A stretch of 64,000 bases of DNA from Echinometra lucunter (GCA_029962745.1 CM057171.1:2575299-2639298), one strand, 5' to 3'; shown: positions 23,501 through 32,529, counted from the stretch's first letter. A program made the numbers and translations. The notes: generated from the letters alone by a model not told the origin.

Positions 23501-25456
23501 AAATTTGATGGAAATTTTGTCCATTCTGAAGTAATTTCTGCTTATTTACTATAACTGGACAATATGCTTCCCGCAATGGGTAAAAATATTGCCCAGAGTT
23601 GGTTGGACATATATTATCCTCGCGCTGGTTTAAATTTTACCCAATATTTTTTACAGTTTAGTCTTACATGCGTTTTTGATTCCGGTTATCTAATGTGGGA
23701 GATTCACAGAGAAAGATCCTTTCAGTGAAAGAAAGGATTATATTGTTTTTATCAACCCTAAAATTGTACTTCAATTATGGAATTATTACAATAAGCAAAA
23801 CAGAGTATCTGTGCATATTTGATTTGCAAGTGATTGCCGACACACTACTCATTTGACTGATAATTTTTATGCTTGTGAGAGGGTCTTTAAAAAGAAACGA
23901 TGTTTATATATCTTTGAAGTTTTGCAATGATGGCACTGATTATGTAATCTGCTAGATAAAGTTATAATATCTTTGTCTAGTATGCCTTACTGAATGTTAA
24001 CCACGATGTTGCATTCGGATTGTCAATGTTTGCCGCATAGGTGGTTCACTGCTAAAGAAGATCTGAATAAAGTTTCGAAGATATGTAATGCGTGGGTGTG
24101 TATGTATACCATTGGCGCAAATCCCGGGGGGATGGGGGATATATCCCCCCCCACACTTTTTAGAGGGGGGGGGGGGGTGGCGTGTACAAATATCCCCCAC
24201 TTTTTAAAGAAATGATATTTGAATTAATCTTTAATATTATATTTATTAATCTGTCGTAAACAACCATCATGTTTTATAATTTCTATGTTAAAATGCGATT
24301 GAAAACCAGAAAAGCGGTTATTTCTGGCTCGCTCGCTTGGCTCGCTTGTCATATTTTCAAATTTCCATTCGAAATTGCGATTGAAAACCAGAAAAGCGGT
24401 AAGTTTTAGCTCGCTCGCTCGCAAGATAAAAATTAAAATGTGTGTAAGGGGGGGGGGGGGGGGGTCTGTGCAGGTGGGTGAGGGCGTGTGCTTATACTTA
24501 AGTGTGAGTTCGACAGATAAAAAAAATCGGCAAAAAAGTCGATCATCCCCCCACTCATCAAAGTGGATTTACGCCGCTGATGTATACCTACTTTGAAGGG
24601 TTTCTGTGACCACCTCGCAGAGTGCGTACATGTCGTCGTATCCCACGACTTGAGCTCCAAGACGACTGCTTTCCTGGACGATTGGATATAACTGATAAGT
24701 GGAGTTTTCAAACATGCGAATTGTAGCATCCCAGTCTTGGCAGTATGGACCTGCTTCGGGAAGCAAGGCACTCAGGAACTCAGCCCCTAATCGAGAGATG
24801 ATATCTAGAAGAGACGGTCGCAGGAAATTTTCCTTGACGTTGATGCAGATTGTATTGATATTAGAGGGGTCGTTGATGATCATATTGATGTCGATGCCAT
24901 AGAGGTCTCTTGTGGTATTGGTCAAGATTCCGATGATGCCCAGGGGATCTTCAATGGATACAGGATATCCCGTAGGTTGTGGATACTCTGGGTAATCGGT
25001 TAATGACTCTGCTTGCCTGCTATATCTGTAATTAGTAGTGGGAGTGTCTGGAGATACCAAAGTATTGATCATACTGACTATGTTGTTACAGAAGCCTGTT
25101 GCGTTAAAGGCATCCAGATCATTCACAGCAACATTGATCTGATCACAAATGGGACCCCAGTAAAAACTGGTCTGGTCCACCTCCTGTATAATCGAACCTA
25201 GATAAGGTAGGACATCAGTGCAAGCGTAGGCCATGGAATCAATGACACGTTCCTGCTGCCAAATGCCACCAGCAGCGTTGACCAGGTACGAAATTGTTAG
25301 ACCAGGAAGGATCTCTCCTGGATTCTGAAAAGGCTGTACAACCATTGTACTGGCAGGCGCGTCAGGGTAATACTCCCATGAGGATTGTGGGGAATACTGC
25401 CCGGTTGTCATGGCAACTAGCAGTGCTGTTGCAAAGAGGATCCGGAACGCCTTCAT
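108..25456 (-). CDS. REJ-domain receptor-like protein with three N-terminal 8-Cys modules (left gene, 3' end outside window)
   Basis: Twenty-three coding exons joined by hand from splice signals, in transcript order: 25456-24592, 22289-22047, 20917-20189, 19942-19703, 18751-17855, 17446-17207, 16404-16288, 14176-14032, 13803-13698, 12193-12058, 11255-11181, 9408-9271, 8848-8657, 7762-7565, 6922-6659, 5484-5286, 4818-4655, 4159-3915, 3145-2948, 2344-2224, 1456-1376, 860-697, 296-108. Together they give 5946 nt, about 1982 residues, open throughout. Order of domains: signal peptide, three tandem two-exon modules, Cys-rich region, IPT/TIG-like domain, beta-rich linkers, REJ domain. REJ proteins belong to the polycystin-1/egg-jelly receptor family and act at the cell surface; a fertilisation role is only inferred. 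The last exon ends in a good donor (GTAAGA), so the gene continues to the left. The start is the ATG before a hydrophobic leader. A 5' noncoding exon may exist. Confidence 0.88.
1064..1338 (+). mobile_element. tRNA-derived SINE with perfect 13-bp TSD
   Basis: A tRNA-like head carries an A box (TAGTGGATATG) and a B box (GGTTTGGATTCC). A body and an ATT-rich tail follow. The flanking duplication AATCAACATAATA (1051-1063 and 1339-1351) is exact, as expected for LINE-mediated insertion. It lies in the left gene, in the intron after exon 21. Confidence 0.85.
2948..5484 (-). CDS. Left gene exons 16-19: REJ domain core
   Basis: The exons are 5484-5286, 4818-4655, 4159-3915 and 3145-2948, with phases 1-2, 2-1, 1-0, 0-0. 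They encode TADLTVNGTLL, YTFSVSAMNFLGGSGSKS, PDLTITPRGIDP, AEVTFYSDCEGAGPEETEFV, VTISFTSSQLVARILGG, TVTLDGSQSHDPDQ, LAYEWSC and DALPGNPPS. The DG(S)-x-S-x-DPDQP followed by L-x-x-W-x-C is typical of REJ. For exon 17 I chose donor GTGGGT (exon end 4655) rather than GTATAA four bases on, because only this keeps frame. Confidence 0.86.
3285..3465 (-). mobile_element. tRNA-derived SINE copy
   Basis: Read on the minus strand, an A-box-like TCTAGTGGATAAG and a B box GGTTCGATTCC precede a body with CATTTGCCACACTCGACC and a GGCAGGAATTAATTCCTTG tail region. It shares these blocks with copies at 11668-11845 and 30236-30420. It sits in the intron upstream of left-gene exon 19. Confidence 0.7.
6033..6070. 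repeat. (TC)n microsatellite
   Basis: Nineteen TC units between left-gene exons 15 and 16. Similar CT tracts lie at 29670-29714, 33696-33820 and 47680-47721. Confidence 0.95.
6659..7762 (-). CDS. Left gene exons 14-15: REJ-proximal strand region and REJ domain onset
   Basis: The exons are 7762-7565 (66 codons) and 6922-6659 (88 codons). They encode GNRLQLEFMEGIRI, DCSTIFQVSVQD, SCMLIRNSRVIMIDLGQGDN, GETLTVRGGVLY, VGVVLRGASTISSCGDVELS and ARGSTGGASRPLTYRWSV. The SSCG..xLSAR-x-STG-x-ASR-x-x-xY-x-W pattern is a hallmark of REJ-type domains in polycystin-1-like proteins. The right gene has the same motif at 48745-49002. Confidence 0.85.
7834..8211. mobile_element. Palindromic element of TTCGTTATTCCGAA repeats
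   Basis: Imperfect 26-bp terminal repeats begin TTATGGTTACAG and, inverted, TTATGGGTGATG. The left half carries several GGTTCGTTATTCCGAA-like units and the right half their complements. It begins about 70 bp upstream of the exon 14 acceptor of the left gene. Confidence 0.72.
8657..9408 (-). CDS. Left gene exons 12-13: beta-rich linker domain
   Basis: The exons are 9408-9271 (46 codons) and 8848-8657 (64 codons), all phase 1. They encode AITIASVAPSEFTL, LTFTAASNSNF, LTPYLLFG, LSFTIQSPPSPMELTVSPSL and NGIDPLPGGPFTITFFSPAP. They align with exons 8-9 of the right gene, including the LTPYL and N-x-IDPLP/N-x-IDLLP motifs. The alternating hydrophobic pattern suggests an extracellular beta sandwich. 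No named family is recognised. Confidence 0.83.
9848..10114. mobile_element. hAT-like MITE, 267 bp
   Basis: The terminal repeats CAGGGGCGGC and GCTGCCCCTG are flanked by AGGGCAAC (9840-9847) and AGGGCAAA (10115-10122), a 7-of-8 target duplication. It lies in intron 11 of the left gene. A related fragment is at about 41320-41500. Confidence 0.82.
11181..12193 (-). CDS. Left gene exons 10-11: IPT/TIG-like domain
   Basis: The exons are 12193-12058 (phase 0 to 1) and 11255-11181 (25 codons). They encode ITILGAGFDPPPDCRF, then TSSASEGTCTVNLTSG, GTYDLLLDMP and TLITLRVYD. The ITI-x-GAGF onset, the cysteine pair and the closing beta strand are typical of IPT/TIG immunoglobulin-like folds. A 200-bp palindromic repeat (12232-12431) starts 38 nt upstream of the exon 10 acceptor. 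Confidence 0.82.
11480..11578. repeat. (AAT)n microsatellite
   Basis: AAT units with a few interruptions, in the intron upstream of left-gene exon 11. Confidence 0.93.
11668..11845 (-). mobile_element. tRNA-derived SINE copy
   Basis: The minus strand shows TCTAGTGGATAAG, GTATGGGGTTCGAATCCC and the GGCAGGAATTAATTCCTTG block. It is the same family as 3285-3465. It lies in the intron upstream of left-gene exon 11. Confidence 0.7.
12232..12431. repeat. 200-bp palindrome with internal AAATTCATGACCCGGGACG repeats
   Basis: The arms CATGTGCGACGTGAATTTCG and, inverted, CATGTGCGACATGAATTTCG pair over more than 50 bp with few mismatches. The centre has about five units of roughly 21 bp. It begins 38 nt upstream of the exon 10 acceptor of the left gene. 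Confidence 0.8.
13698..16404 (-). CDS. Left gene exons 7-9: Cys-rich region with CGxC motifs
   Basis: The three exons are 16404-16288 (39 codons), 14176-14032 and 13803-13698. The peptide is dense in cysteine: LDACGECV, DCSGRCPRG, NDCGRCVLG, NECGTC, SCVGCDG, YDACMVCGGDGTTC. The last motif matches the common D-x-CG-x-CGGDG-x-x-C extracellular pattern. Phases run 1-1, 1-2, 2-0 exactly as in exons 3-5 of the right gene. After the last cysteine the chain moves into a Pro-rich strand (IIPDVIPAGTDYE) that starts the IPT-like fold. Confidence 0.88.
14517..14634. mobile_element. Short palindromic MITE, family of 32530-32650
   Basis: The inverted ends are GTAACATAAAATATACAATC and GATTGATTGTAT..TATTAC, with a CTATGGCAAACCAT core. 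The same sequence occurs in opposite orientation at 32530-32650. Confidence 0.75.
15512..15855. mobile_element. TIR element (about 344 bp)
   Basis: The ends GGGAGTTTTAGATTAGCGAC and, inverted, GAGCTTTAGATTGGCGAC match well. TA is present next to both ends. It lies in the intron upstream of left-gene exon 8. Confidence 0.65.
17207..17446 (-). CDS. Left gene exon 6: second half of module 3
   Basis: This exon has 80 codons and phase-1 ends (acceptor TACCAG, donor GTTAGT). It encodes DDGDARRAFSRDLIEELL, AYKC, TASDVIDDIVEPIINTI, YEVTGFQGVEPVC and AVAKAFEG. It aligns with exons 2 and 4 and with exon 2 of the right gene. It is the last module exon before the Cys-rich region. Confidence 0.87.
17855..18751 (-). 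CDS. Left gene exon 5: first half of module 3, with Tyr/Pro repeat hinge
   Basis: This is a 299-codon exon, phase 1 at both ends, with donor GTAAGT. It shows the module motifs IDSIAYACTDILP, YWKPVC, ANGFC, FFLPQAEPLCQDFDD and GYDTREALCQEL. The hinge between the two halves is expanded by tandem repeats of a 10-residue unit of the form TQYPPEGDPG, followed by four YPS units (DNA about 18240-18435). This makes it the longest first-half exon in the window. The repeat is in frame and the flanking domain sequence is intact. Confidence 0.88.
18240..18435 (-). repeat. In-frame minisatellite inside left-gene exon 5
   Basis: Five 30-bp units encode variants of TQYPPEGDPG. Four 9-bp units then encode YPS. 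All are in frame, and the unit length is a multiple of three. Confidence 0.9.
19703..19942 (-). CDS. Left gene exon 4: second half of module 2
   Basis: The exon has 80 codons and is phase 1 at both ends (acceptor TTCTAG, donor GTGAGT). It encodes NDARLTFSTNIISRVLRF, EADQC, an amphipathic helical stretch, YRYTGYGNVEGTC and ALETAFTS. It is the direct counterpart of exon 2. The closing motif Y-x-YTG(Y/F), then an acidic residue and Cys, is kept in all four copies in the window. Confidence 0.88.
20189..20917 (-). CDS. Left gene exon 3: first half of module 2
   Basis: This 243-codon exon is phase 1 at both ends, with acceptor TATCAG and donor GTAAGA. It has no signal peptide and begins in the middle of the chain with EVVLPGPEPF. 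Key motifs are NAAGGLWQQDRLVDTLAYAC, AGFCNNVTAMI, a Tyr/Ser/Pro hinge, GIIGTLINITRELYGIDVND, SALLPQAESICQDWD and MGYDDREALCQEL. All six cysteines align with exon 1. N-glycosylation sequons (NVT, NIT, NSS) fit an extracellular location. Confidence 0.88.
22047..22289 (-). CDS. Left gene exon 2: second half of module 1
   Basis: This is an 81-codon exon flanked by phase-1 introns (acceptor TTTCAG, donor GTGAGT). It encodes an acidic start DDDDGRRIFSRNIINRAF, then ENAERC, a helical stretch, YQYTGF and a terminal GEICKAVEDAFTS. The two cysteines complete the set of eight in the module. Its length is near-identical to exon 2 of the right gene (240 nt) and to exons 4 and 6 of this gene (240 nt each). 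Confidence 0.87.
22878..23051 (+). pseudogene. Coding-like fragment of unknown origin
   Basis: A 57-codon open stretch preceded directly by TAG and ended by TGA encodes DYEEILAEVIKKYNPAMKLY, then KEKLVTVDLVQRMDEEEIQT and a Gln/Lys-rich end. Codons before the TAG also read plausibly (LDELRRKA). It has no ATG at its start. It lies in intron 1 of the left gene on the other strand and is likely a decayed retrocopy or transposon piece. No family is recognised. Confidence 0.4.
23410..23656. mobile_element. TIR element with AATATTGGGTAAAA ends
   Basis: ACTCTAAAAAAATATTGGGT near the left end and ACCCAATATTTTTTACAGT at the right end form imperfect inverted repeats. It lies in intron 1 of the left gene. 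Confidence 0.65.
24110..24579. mobile_element. hAT-like MITE at the exon 1 splice donor of the left gene
   Basis: The ends are CATTGGCGCAAATCC and GGATTTACGCCGCTG (inverted, imperfect at three positions). The flanking 8-bp duplication ATGTATAC (24102-24109 and 24580-24587) is perfect. It contains two copies of GCGATTGAAAACCAGAAAAG followed by CTCGCTCGC and a long G run. The proximal duplication covers intron positions +5 to +12 of exon 1. Confidence 0.87.
24592..25456 (-). CDS. Left gene exon 1: signal peptide and first half of module 1
   Basis: The exon encodes about 288 residues. The start MKAFRILFATALLVAMTTGQ is a typical secretory leader. A short linker and the module onset GEILPG follow. 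Recognisable motifs are AGGIWQQERVIDSMAYACTD, GFCNN, a variable Tyr/Pro-rich hinge, GIIG..TNTTRDLYGIDIN, SALLPEAGPYCQDWD and GYDDMYALC. Six cysteines align with the other three module copies. The domain is predicted extracellular and mostly helical; I do not recognise it as a named family. The exon ends in phase 1 at donor GTAGGT, only a few bases from a hAT-like insertion (24110-24579). Confidence 0.88.
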
Positions 25457-26675
25457 GATAGATGGCGCTACGAAAATTAAGCACGTTCACAATTTCTCGT
25501 AAGTATTTTTACAGTTCCCTGAAGTGGTAGAAGTGCCCGTTTCTGTGAATAATGAAAACAGAAATTAAATATTAAAAACTTTTTTCCAGAAAAAAAAAAC
25601 AATTGTATAGAATATTGTCATCTTATTCCACAACGTAGTGATCTAATGAATTTCAACCGCTCCACACATTTCAATGTTTTCATGTGCATAAATTACTTCT
25701 GTTTCTTCCTTTCTTCATCAACTCCCGACCCGATAAGACTTTTACTTCCCTTACCTCACTAAGGCTATGGTCACAAGGCCAAAAATCAGCCTGCTCAGTG
25801 GCCGAGCGGCGAGTTCTTAACAAATTTCGTCTGGGCACTCAGCGGCGGCCTCCCGATCACCAGCCAGCCGCGATTTCTTAAAAATCGGCCGGTGGCCGGT
25901 GGGAGACCGTCTGGGAATCAACGGATCACCATTCGGTCACTCCTTGGACGCCGCGCGGAGAAGATTCCCCGATTTCTCCAAGTTCTGACCTAAAATCGAC
26001 CAGCGATCGACAGAAAATTGTCAGGTCATCGCCAGGGTTTTACAGCTCGCTCGACTTCTCCAAAAATCGCTGGGCGGTGGGTGAATTTCATCAGGCTGCA
26101 AATCGGTCGGTCGCCGCTCTGATTTAAGCTTCGTCGCTGCATATTACTCTCTGACTATACAGTGCGCGTAAGAAAAAAAAATTGTTTTAAAATGATTATA
26201 TCAGAAATGTGATAGAATATATAATCATTGTTGGATAGAATATTGAACACTTCCCTTTTTAATAGATACCGCATTAGTGGGGAATTGTGGATGTGAGTCA
26301 ATTAATGTGTCTGGGTGAAAACCGATTCGTGCCAACAATGTGTTGCCTGATTTGGATTCAACTGCACCAGAGCAGGAAGCCTTTTGTAATGACAACTGAG
26401 TTGTTCCAAATCAGGCATGGCACTGTTGAAACTAATGTAATGCAAAAGAGCTTGTTTGTTAGTTCAAAAGCTTGATAAGATCCTGGTACAGCCGAGGTTT
26501 TCTCTTCAGGAAGAGCCGTTCTGGTCATGTGTCAGGACATAGAAAGTGATTATGGTTGTGCGGGAGTTTCGCAGTCGCTTCTCCAATGCGAGATGCCCAT
26601 CACGTCAAATCGTCTATCGCAACATGGCGAAATACCATGCAACAGGAATCAGCAACAATCATGACAAATGACAAT

Positions 26676-26816
26676 CAGGGTCCCGTTGCGTAAAACTAAA
26701 CATTGTTGGTAGGTTTGCCATCAGTGGCAACTTCCGTGGAACCTTCAATCTGATTGGGTAGTTAGGATTGAATGCAGAGTTACCATTAATGGTAAGTTTT
26801 ATGCAACGAGGCCCTG
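26676..26816. mobile_element. Short MITE with CAGGG ends, 141 bp
   Basis: The ends CAGGGTCCCGTTGCGTAAAA and, inverted, CAGGGCCTCGTTGCATAAAA pair with a few mismatches. No convincing target duplication was seen. Confidence 0.65.
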
Positions 26817-27898
26817 GTTGCAGAAGAACATCAAGAAGGGAATAGAATATCGAAGCTGTTCAGGAAAGGCTACAGCAACCGCGGCCTCCTTGTTTGCATA
26901 AATGTTATTGTCTCTGTTTCAGCATGTAATCCTACAACTTGGTGCAAAGGATCAGTCACTTGTGCGCTCAAATTATAACAGCAAAATTGAAACAAAAGTT
27001 ACCAACCTGCAACGAAATGTATACTCCAACGATAAATCATATAGATACTGTTAATTCCGCTTTCTAACAACACTATTCAATTCAAACTTCTTTTTTTTTT
27101 TTTTTTTTTTTTTTTTGACTCACACTGTATAGCTGCTATAAATTCCCTGTTATAGAAGAAAGCAAAGGTTGTATGCTTGTGTTGTAGGCCGGTATTTGGA
27201 CGTCAAAGTGGGTACCCAGTTGAAACTGGGTCACAAAATATCCTGAAATCTTACCACATTTGGGGGATTTCCTTGGCAACACGACTTTTTGAAAAACATT
27301 AGGCAGATGATTTTCTGCTAATAAAATCATGCTCTTTGAATGAACTAACATTGTTTCAGCATTGGGTGCCCCCTTTAATACTTGTTTAATGTCTTTAGTT
27401 TATGGGGCAATTATATAATTCTTTTATCAGTGCATTATTCATTCGTGTAAATTGGCAGAGGGAGGGCCTTGGAGGGAAAATCACTTCTTTTTTATCATTA
27501 AGGGGAGGGGAGGGGGACGGGGGTGGTCTGAATATTAGGAGGCAACATTTTCCGGTGCAAGAATAATCATGACGCGGCACTGGAAAACAAAAACACGAAA
27601 ATACTTCTTGAAACTTAGGAGAGGGGAAAGCATTTCATTGAAATAAAAATTTCTGGAAAAAAAAATCGATGAAACCCAAAACTTTGAAAAAATTAGGTAT
27701 TGTACCCTTTACCTTCAAATGACAATAACTCTGTAAACCGTGACAATGGTGATGCAAGGAAGGTGTCAAGTTAAATTTGATGAGTTACTTCTTATTGCGG
27801 TGTACTAGTGTGTACTTTTGACATAGTTAACTTTGAACTTGTTTTTTTTTTTGAGAACACACTGTATAACTTTGATAAAAGAATCAGCAATGAATACC

Positions 27899-28204
27899 AG
27901 GGGGTGTTTCACAAAGACTAAGACTGACTAAAATCGCACTTAACTATGGCTGGCCATTTATGCCACTGTTTTCTTTCACCATGGATCTCTCAAAGGATTT
28001 GCAAATCAAGGTCACAAATCTGCAGAATTGACCATTTTTTTTTATAGTTCATTGATGAAGAAAGTAAAAATGTAAATTCTTCAAATTTGTGACAATGATT
28101 TGCACATCCCTTGAGAGATCGATGGTGAAAGCAAACAGTGGCATGAATGGCCTGACATAGTTAAGAGCGATTTGAGTCGATATTAGTCTTTGTGAAACAC
28201 CCCC
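27899..28204. mobile_element. MITE with GGGGGTGTTTCACAAAGACT ends
   Basis: The left end and its inverse AGTCTTTGTGAAACACCCCC bracket an interior that itself contains inverted blocks (GGCCATTTATGCCACTG versus CAGTGGCATGAATGGCC). It lies in the intergenic region. Confidence 0.75.
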
Positions 28205-28833
28205 AGATATCATTATGATGAGTTACTATTTTTCTTTGTGACCCCTAATCGTTCGTCATGGTATTGAAACCGAGGTATGGAACATGGGATGCGAAAATCA
28301 CGGAGAAATATTATTAATTTCTTATCTATTCCTTATTTTTTATTTTTTTATTTTATTTTTTTTTTCAATTGAATTCTAACGTTTGGGAATGGCGCCAAGT
28401 TATTTTGTTAAAGGTTATGTCTAAACACCCCAAAAAGGAAGTTGCATATGGGAAAAGGGAAAGAATTTTCCCGAAACGAGAAACAATAATGTTATGGGAA
28501 AGAGGAAATTGTGTAGCCCAAACCCTCAACGGTCAACGTCAAGGCCAAAGCGAAGGCTCTGGACTCTGCGTTATATTTTCATGAGGCACGATTTCCTACT
28601 GAATTAATGAATTAAATGATTAAATTTCCAAACAGCGAACCGCCCAGCGAATGGGCCAATGAAATCTCAAGGGTTTAGTTACATGAACAATTAACGCGCA
28701 AGAATATTGCATAACTGATTAAATAATTAAACGTTACAATGTACACAAAAAAAAAACCACATGCAAACAAGGAGGTAACCCAGGGTAGTCAGAACATATA
28801 GCTACACATTCGTGACCCTTTGTTTTCAAAACA

Positions 28834-28836
<3 letters not shown>

Positions 28837-28895
<59 letters not shown>
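28837..28895. repeat. (AT)n microsatellite
   Basis: About 29 AT units in the intergenic region. Confidence 0.95.
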
Positions 28896-28899
<4 letters not shown>

Positions 28900-29668
28900 C
28901 ACCATTAACACGTTCCATCTATTTGTCAAAATCACACGCTTTGGAGGATTTTTCTTGTTTTTATTCGAAATATTTAAGATTCGTGATTCTCTATTTTCGT
29001 TCTCAGAAGAAGAGATTCCTGTATTGCGAGACAGCTCGAAGTTCAGTACCCTGAACACAATTAACTGATTATTCTATTAATTTCTTCCTTGGGCATGTTG
29101 GGGGGGGGGGGGGGGTGGCAAGTAGCCATATACATGAACATTACAAATTGATAATACCTATTTTTGGCTTGGCACCAATCTTGAAGATGTGCCATTTTCA
29201 TACTGCTTATAGTTACAACGCTGTCTATCGAAACAGTGAGTGGCATGCATGTGCCGGACGAACGACAGGCCTGTAACACTGGGGTGCCAGAAAATATTGT
29301 TGAGTCCAGAAACAGATAACGTCATCAGAATTCTAAGAGCACTCCCGGACATGCCAAATAAACAAATTACTAAGGAATGAAATACGTAATACTGTAGACA
29401 TAACCAAAAATTTAATTGCCTCTATATTTGCCTCTATATTTCCAACAGCCTATTCGTTATTCCGGTCCCAAGAATTGGAACAATTTACGATGCCCAAAAA
29501 TTGTGCCCTTCACTATCAACATTCACTCTGTCTTTAAAGAAAGCAATTATTATGCAGAATAATTTGTAGCACATACATGTATTGCTCATGTTGTTTATAG
29601 TTGTATTTTATAAAGGTGTATGACACACTGTGTGTATTATTTGATTTCTGCTTTTCATCTTCTTTAGC

Positions 29669-29714
<46 letters not shown>

Positions 29715-30235
29715 TTTTCCCTTTCGTATTCATTGTGGTAGTTTGCATGTTCAGGCGTACCCATCACAAGCTTTTTACTTTTCGGGATTTTACGCCTCCT
29801 TCCTTGTTTATTATACATGTGTCTCAATAGTCATGTATTGTTATTACGTATCTATATTCTGAATACTTTGTAAAATACTTACAAGTTATTGAAAGGAAAT
29901 AAATGATTTTTTAAATTGATTTTTTTTTTAATTGAAAGGTAACCTTGGCAAAAGTCGACAGGGATAAAAACGGAAGAAGCCTGCTGTGTAGAGATTTTAC
30001 TCTGCATTCATAAGTACCCCTCCCCCCCCCCCCCAAAAAAAAAAAAAAAAAAAAAAAAAATCGGTAACATGACTTGTATGAAATCATCAAAACAAGAGTA
30101 ATTTTTGAAAATAATGATAATAATAATAATGAAAATAGATTTTGTTTACCCAGGGTAACCTCTTCAATACTACGTACTGTTCTCCCATAGGGCCTCGCAA
30201 GCATATTATTACCCCGGCTTTAGCATGCATGGATA

Positions 30236-30420
30236 CCGTAGCGTTCAGTGCATTTAAGGAATAAATCATACAGTACCCACTTACTACACCTGGGTCGAGA
30301 GTGGCAAATGTAGATTAATGTAAAAGGACATTAGTGCCACGGCAGGGATTCCAACCCCATACCTTGCGGTTCCAGTCTGGAGATTTATCCACTGGACCAA
30401 TACACCTCTACAATGAATCA
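30236..30420 (-). mobile_element. tRNA-derived SINE copy in intergenic DNA
   Basis: The minus strand has TCCAGTGGATAAAT, GGTATGGGGTTGGAATCCC and CATTTGCCACTCTCGACCC, matching the two other minus-strand copies. The final GGAATTAATTCC block is degraded here. Confidence 0.65.
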
Positions 30421-30489
30421 CTCTTCAGCAAGTACATGAACAATTGTTCGTTTGTTTTTTCAAAAAGAGAGATAAACCGTGACATTTTC

Positions 30490-30640
30490 ATCAAACATAG
30501 AATCATTTGCGGAAGAAGAACTACTATTCCAAGCAATTTGCTTGAAAATATGGCAGCCTAAAAAGGGGGAATGTGGAAATTGTAATCATATAATTACACA
30601 GAATATTATGGATTTTTTTTTTTTCAGAATGGAAAAAAAA
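30490..30640. repeat. Dispersed repeat shared with 37075-37185
   Basis: AGCAAT-x-TGCTTGAAAATATGGCAGCC and CAGAATGGAAAAA occur in both places in the same order, with gaps. It is probably the 3' part of a LINE family, since the second copy abuts the reverse-transcriptase fragment. Confidence 0.6.
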
Positions 30641-31825
30641 ACTACAAGGATCACGGCATATAGTTGAAAATGTAGAAGTTCCGGTATCGGATATAATTGA
30701 AACGAGCAATATTGATATCCTTCCTTTTTATAGATGTTTACGAAAATGATGACATTGTGAAACAAAACACGATATTACCATTAGATTTGGAATATGTAAT
30801 ATATTTTCGTCATGGTCATGATATTTTGCTCAAAAGGAGAAGCCATTAAGTTATCACTAACAGTTACTTTTAAAATGTCTTTGCTCTCAGAAACATGATT
30901 TTTTTTTCTTCAAATCTGCTACTTGGGGTAAGTGTGGTTCTATGACAAATTTAAGGTTCGGATGAGTGTTTGGCCCTGATATAAAGTTAAGAGTGTGGCA
31001 GAGTTGGGAATTTACAACGGAACAAAAAAGTCCCCCCCCCCCCCCCTCCGTCTCCTTTTATATCCCCGTTACATGCTGTAAAAGGGAGGGGAAGAGAGAA
31101 AGAACGAAACGGTGAGGAGAATTTGAAAATGGGACTGCAATACCAAAAAAATCCGTAATAAATCACATAATTAATGGCACCGCTAATTTGTATACAGTTT
31201 ATCCAATTTGAGACTGGCGCCATCCCACCCCCCCTCCCCCCCCCCCCCCCCCCCCCCTCCCTCAGCTCTGATGCAAAGTACCTTAATGCCGACATGCAGT
31301 TAAGTACACGAGTATATGCTACTAAGTCGCAGCATGTGCAGGGAAAAAAAGTATAATAGAAACACCGTCCTCATGAACGTGTATACCTGACAGGTTTTCA
31401 ATTATGTTAATCTACAACATAATACCATCTGTGAATGCGTCCGGACTATCTCCATTTCATGAAGCATTCGTTTAAAAGGGTAACAACCAGGAAAATGAGC
31501 CTTGCTGTTTCATTTACAAACGTATCGAAGCAACGGGGCCTATTGTTGGGATTATCAATACAACAGATAATCTTGTAGTCTTGTATGATCTGGAAAGCTA
31601 CAGAAGCACGAGAAATGTAAATCAACAAAAATTTGTAGACATTTTGAAATGCCATACTAAATTGAAATTGCTGGGTTTGGATATTCCCAGGACAGAAAAT
31701 CAAAGCATACATTTTATCCTTTTTATGAGTACAGTGCATCATCATATACATTATCGTAATGTTTTTAAAGGTTTCATAAGAAGAACATATATACATGGGC
31801 AGCCACATGAAGGAATAGTGGTGGA

Positions 31826-31849
31826 AGTAGTAGTGGTAGTAGTAGTAGT

Positions 31850-31890
<41 letters not shown>

Positions 31891-31937
31891 TAGCAGTAGC
31901 AGTAGTAGTAGTAGTAGTAGTAGTAGTAGCAGCAGCG

Positions 31938-31992
<55 letters not shown>

Positions 31993-32100
31993 CAGTAGCG
32001 GTAGTAGTCGTAGTATTAGTCGTCGTCGTAGTAGTAGCAGTCGTAGTAGTAGTAGTAGCAGTAGTAGTCGTAGTAGTAGTAGTCGTCGTAGTAATGGTAG
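31826..32100. repeat. (AGT)n/(AGC)n microsatellite in intergenic DNA
   Basis: About 275 bp of AGT with AGC and CGT variants. Same class as the 44331 array. Confidence 0.95.
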
Positions 32101-32529
32101 AAGGAGCAGCAGCAATATCAATAGCAATAGTAGCAGTATCTAGCAACACCGGCGATTTGCTACTTCATAACGCCTACGATGCATGAACTTAAATGCTCAT
32201 TTCCAGCTGATCAGATATATGTAGATCTATTTACGTGTAGGTGTATACCCATTTGCTCTAACTAGAATTACAATACCAAAACAGGCCACTTTCAAAATGT
32301 ATACAAACAATACACGTGTGCCCCGCCAGCGAAGAGCGATTACATTCGGTGTTGCTTGGTCTGACAAATATTTTCGTCTGCCCGACCTAGCAACATTTTA
32401 TTTATGCAGTCTGAATTATGACTTCTGAATTTACACCAAATGCATCTCAAAAAATGTACTTATTACACCCTATGACATTCATGAGAGAAACTCAATTAAC
32501 ATCCACAGATCTACATGTTTATCACAACG

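Larger units (their letters stand above)
25457..30235. other. Intergenic DNA upstream of the left gene
   Basis: No gene was recognised. A GC-richer block at 25764-26130 repeats AAAATCG-like words and may be an old element. MITEs are at 26676-26816 and 27899-28204. Homopolymer tracts occur at 27091-27116 (T), 29101-29115 (G) and 30033-30060 (A). The promoter of the left gene should lie just above 25456, but no clear core element was seen. Confidence 0.6.

Noticed and set aside
31581..32186. 201-codon plus-strand frame
   Set aside because: Its middle is an AGT/AGC microsatellite and the flanks lack recognisable protein character.
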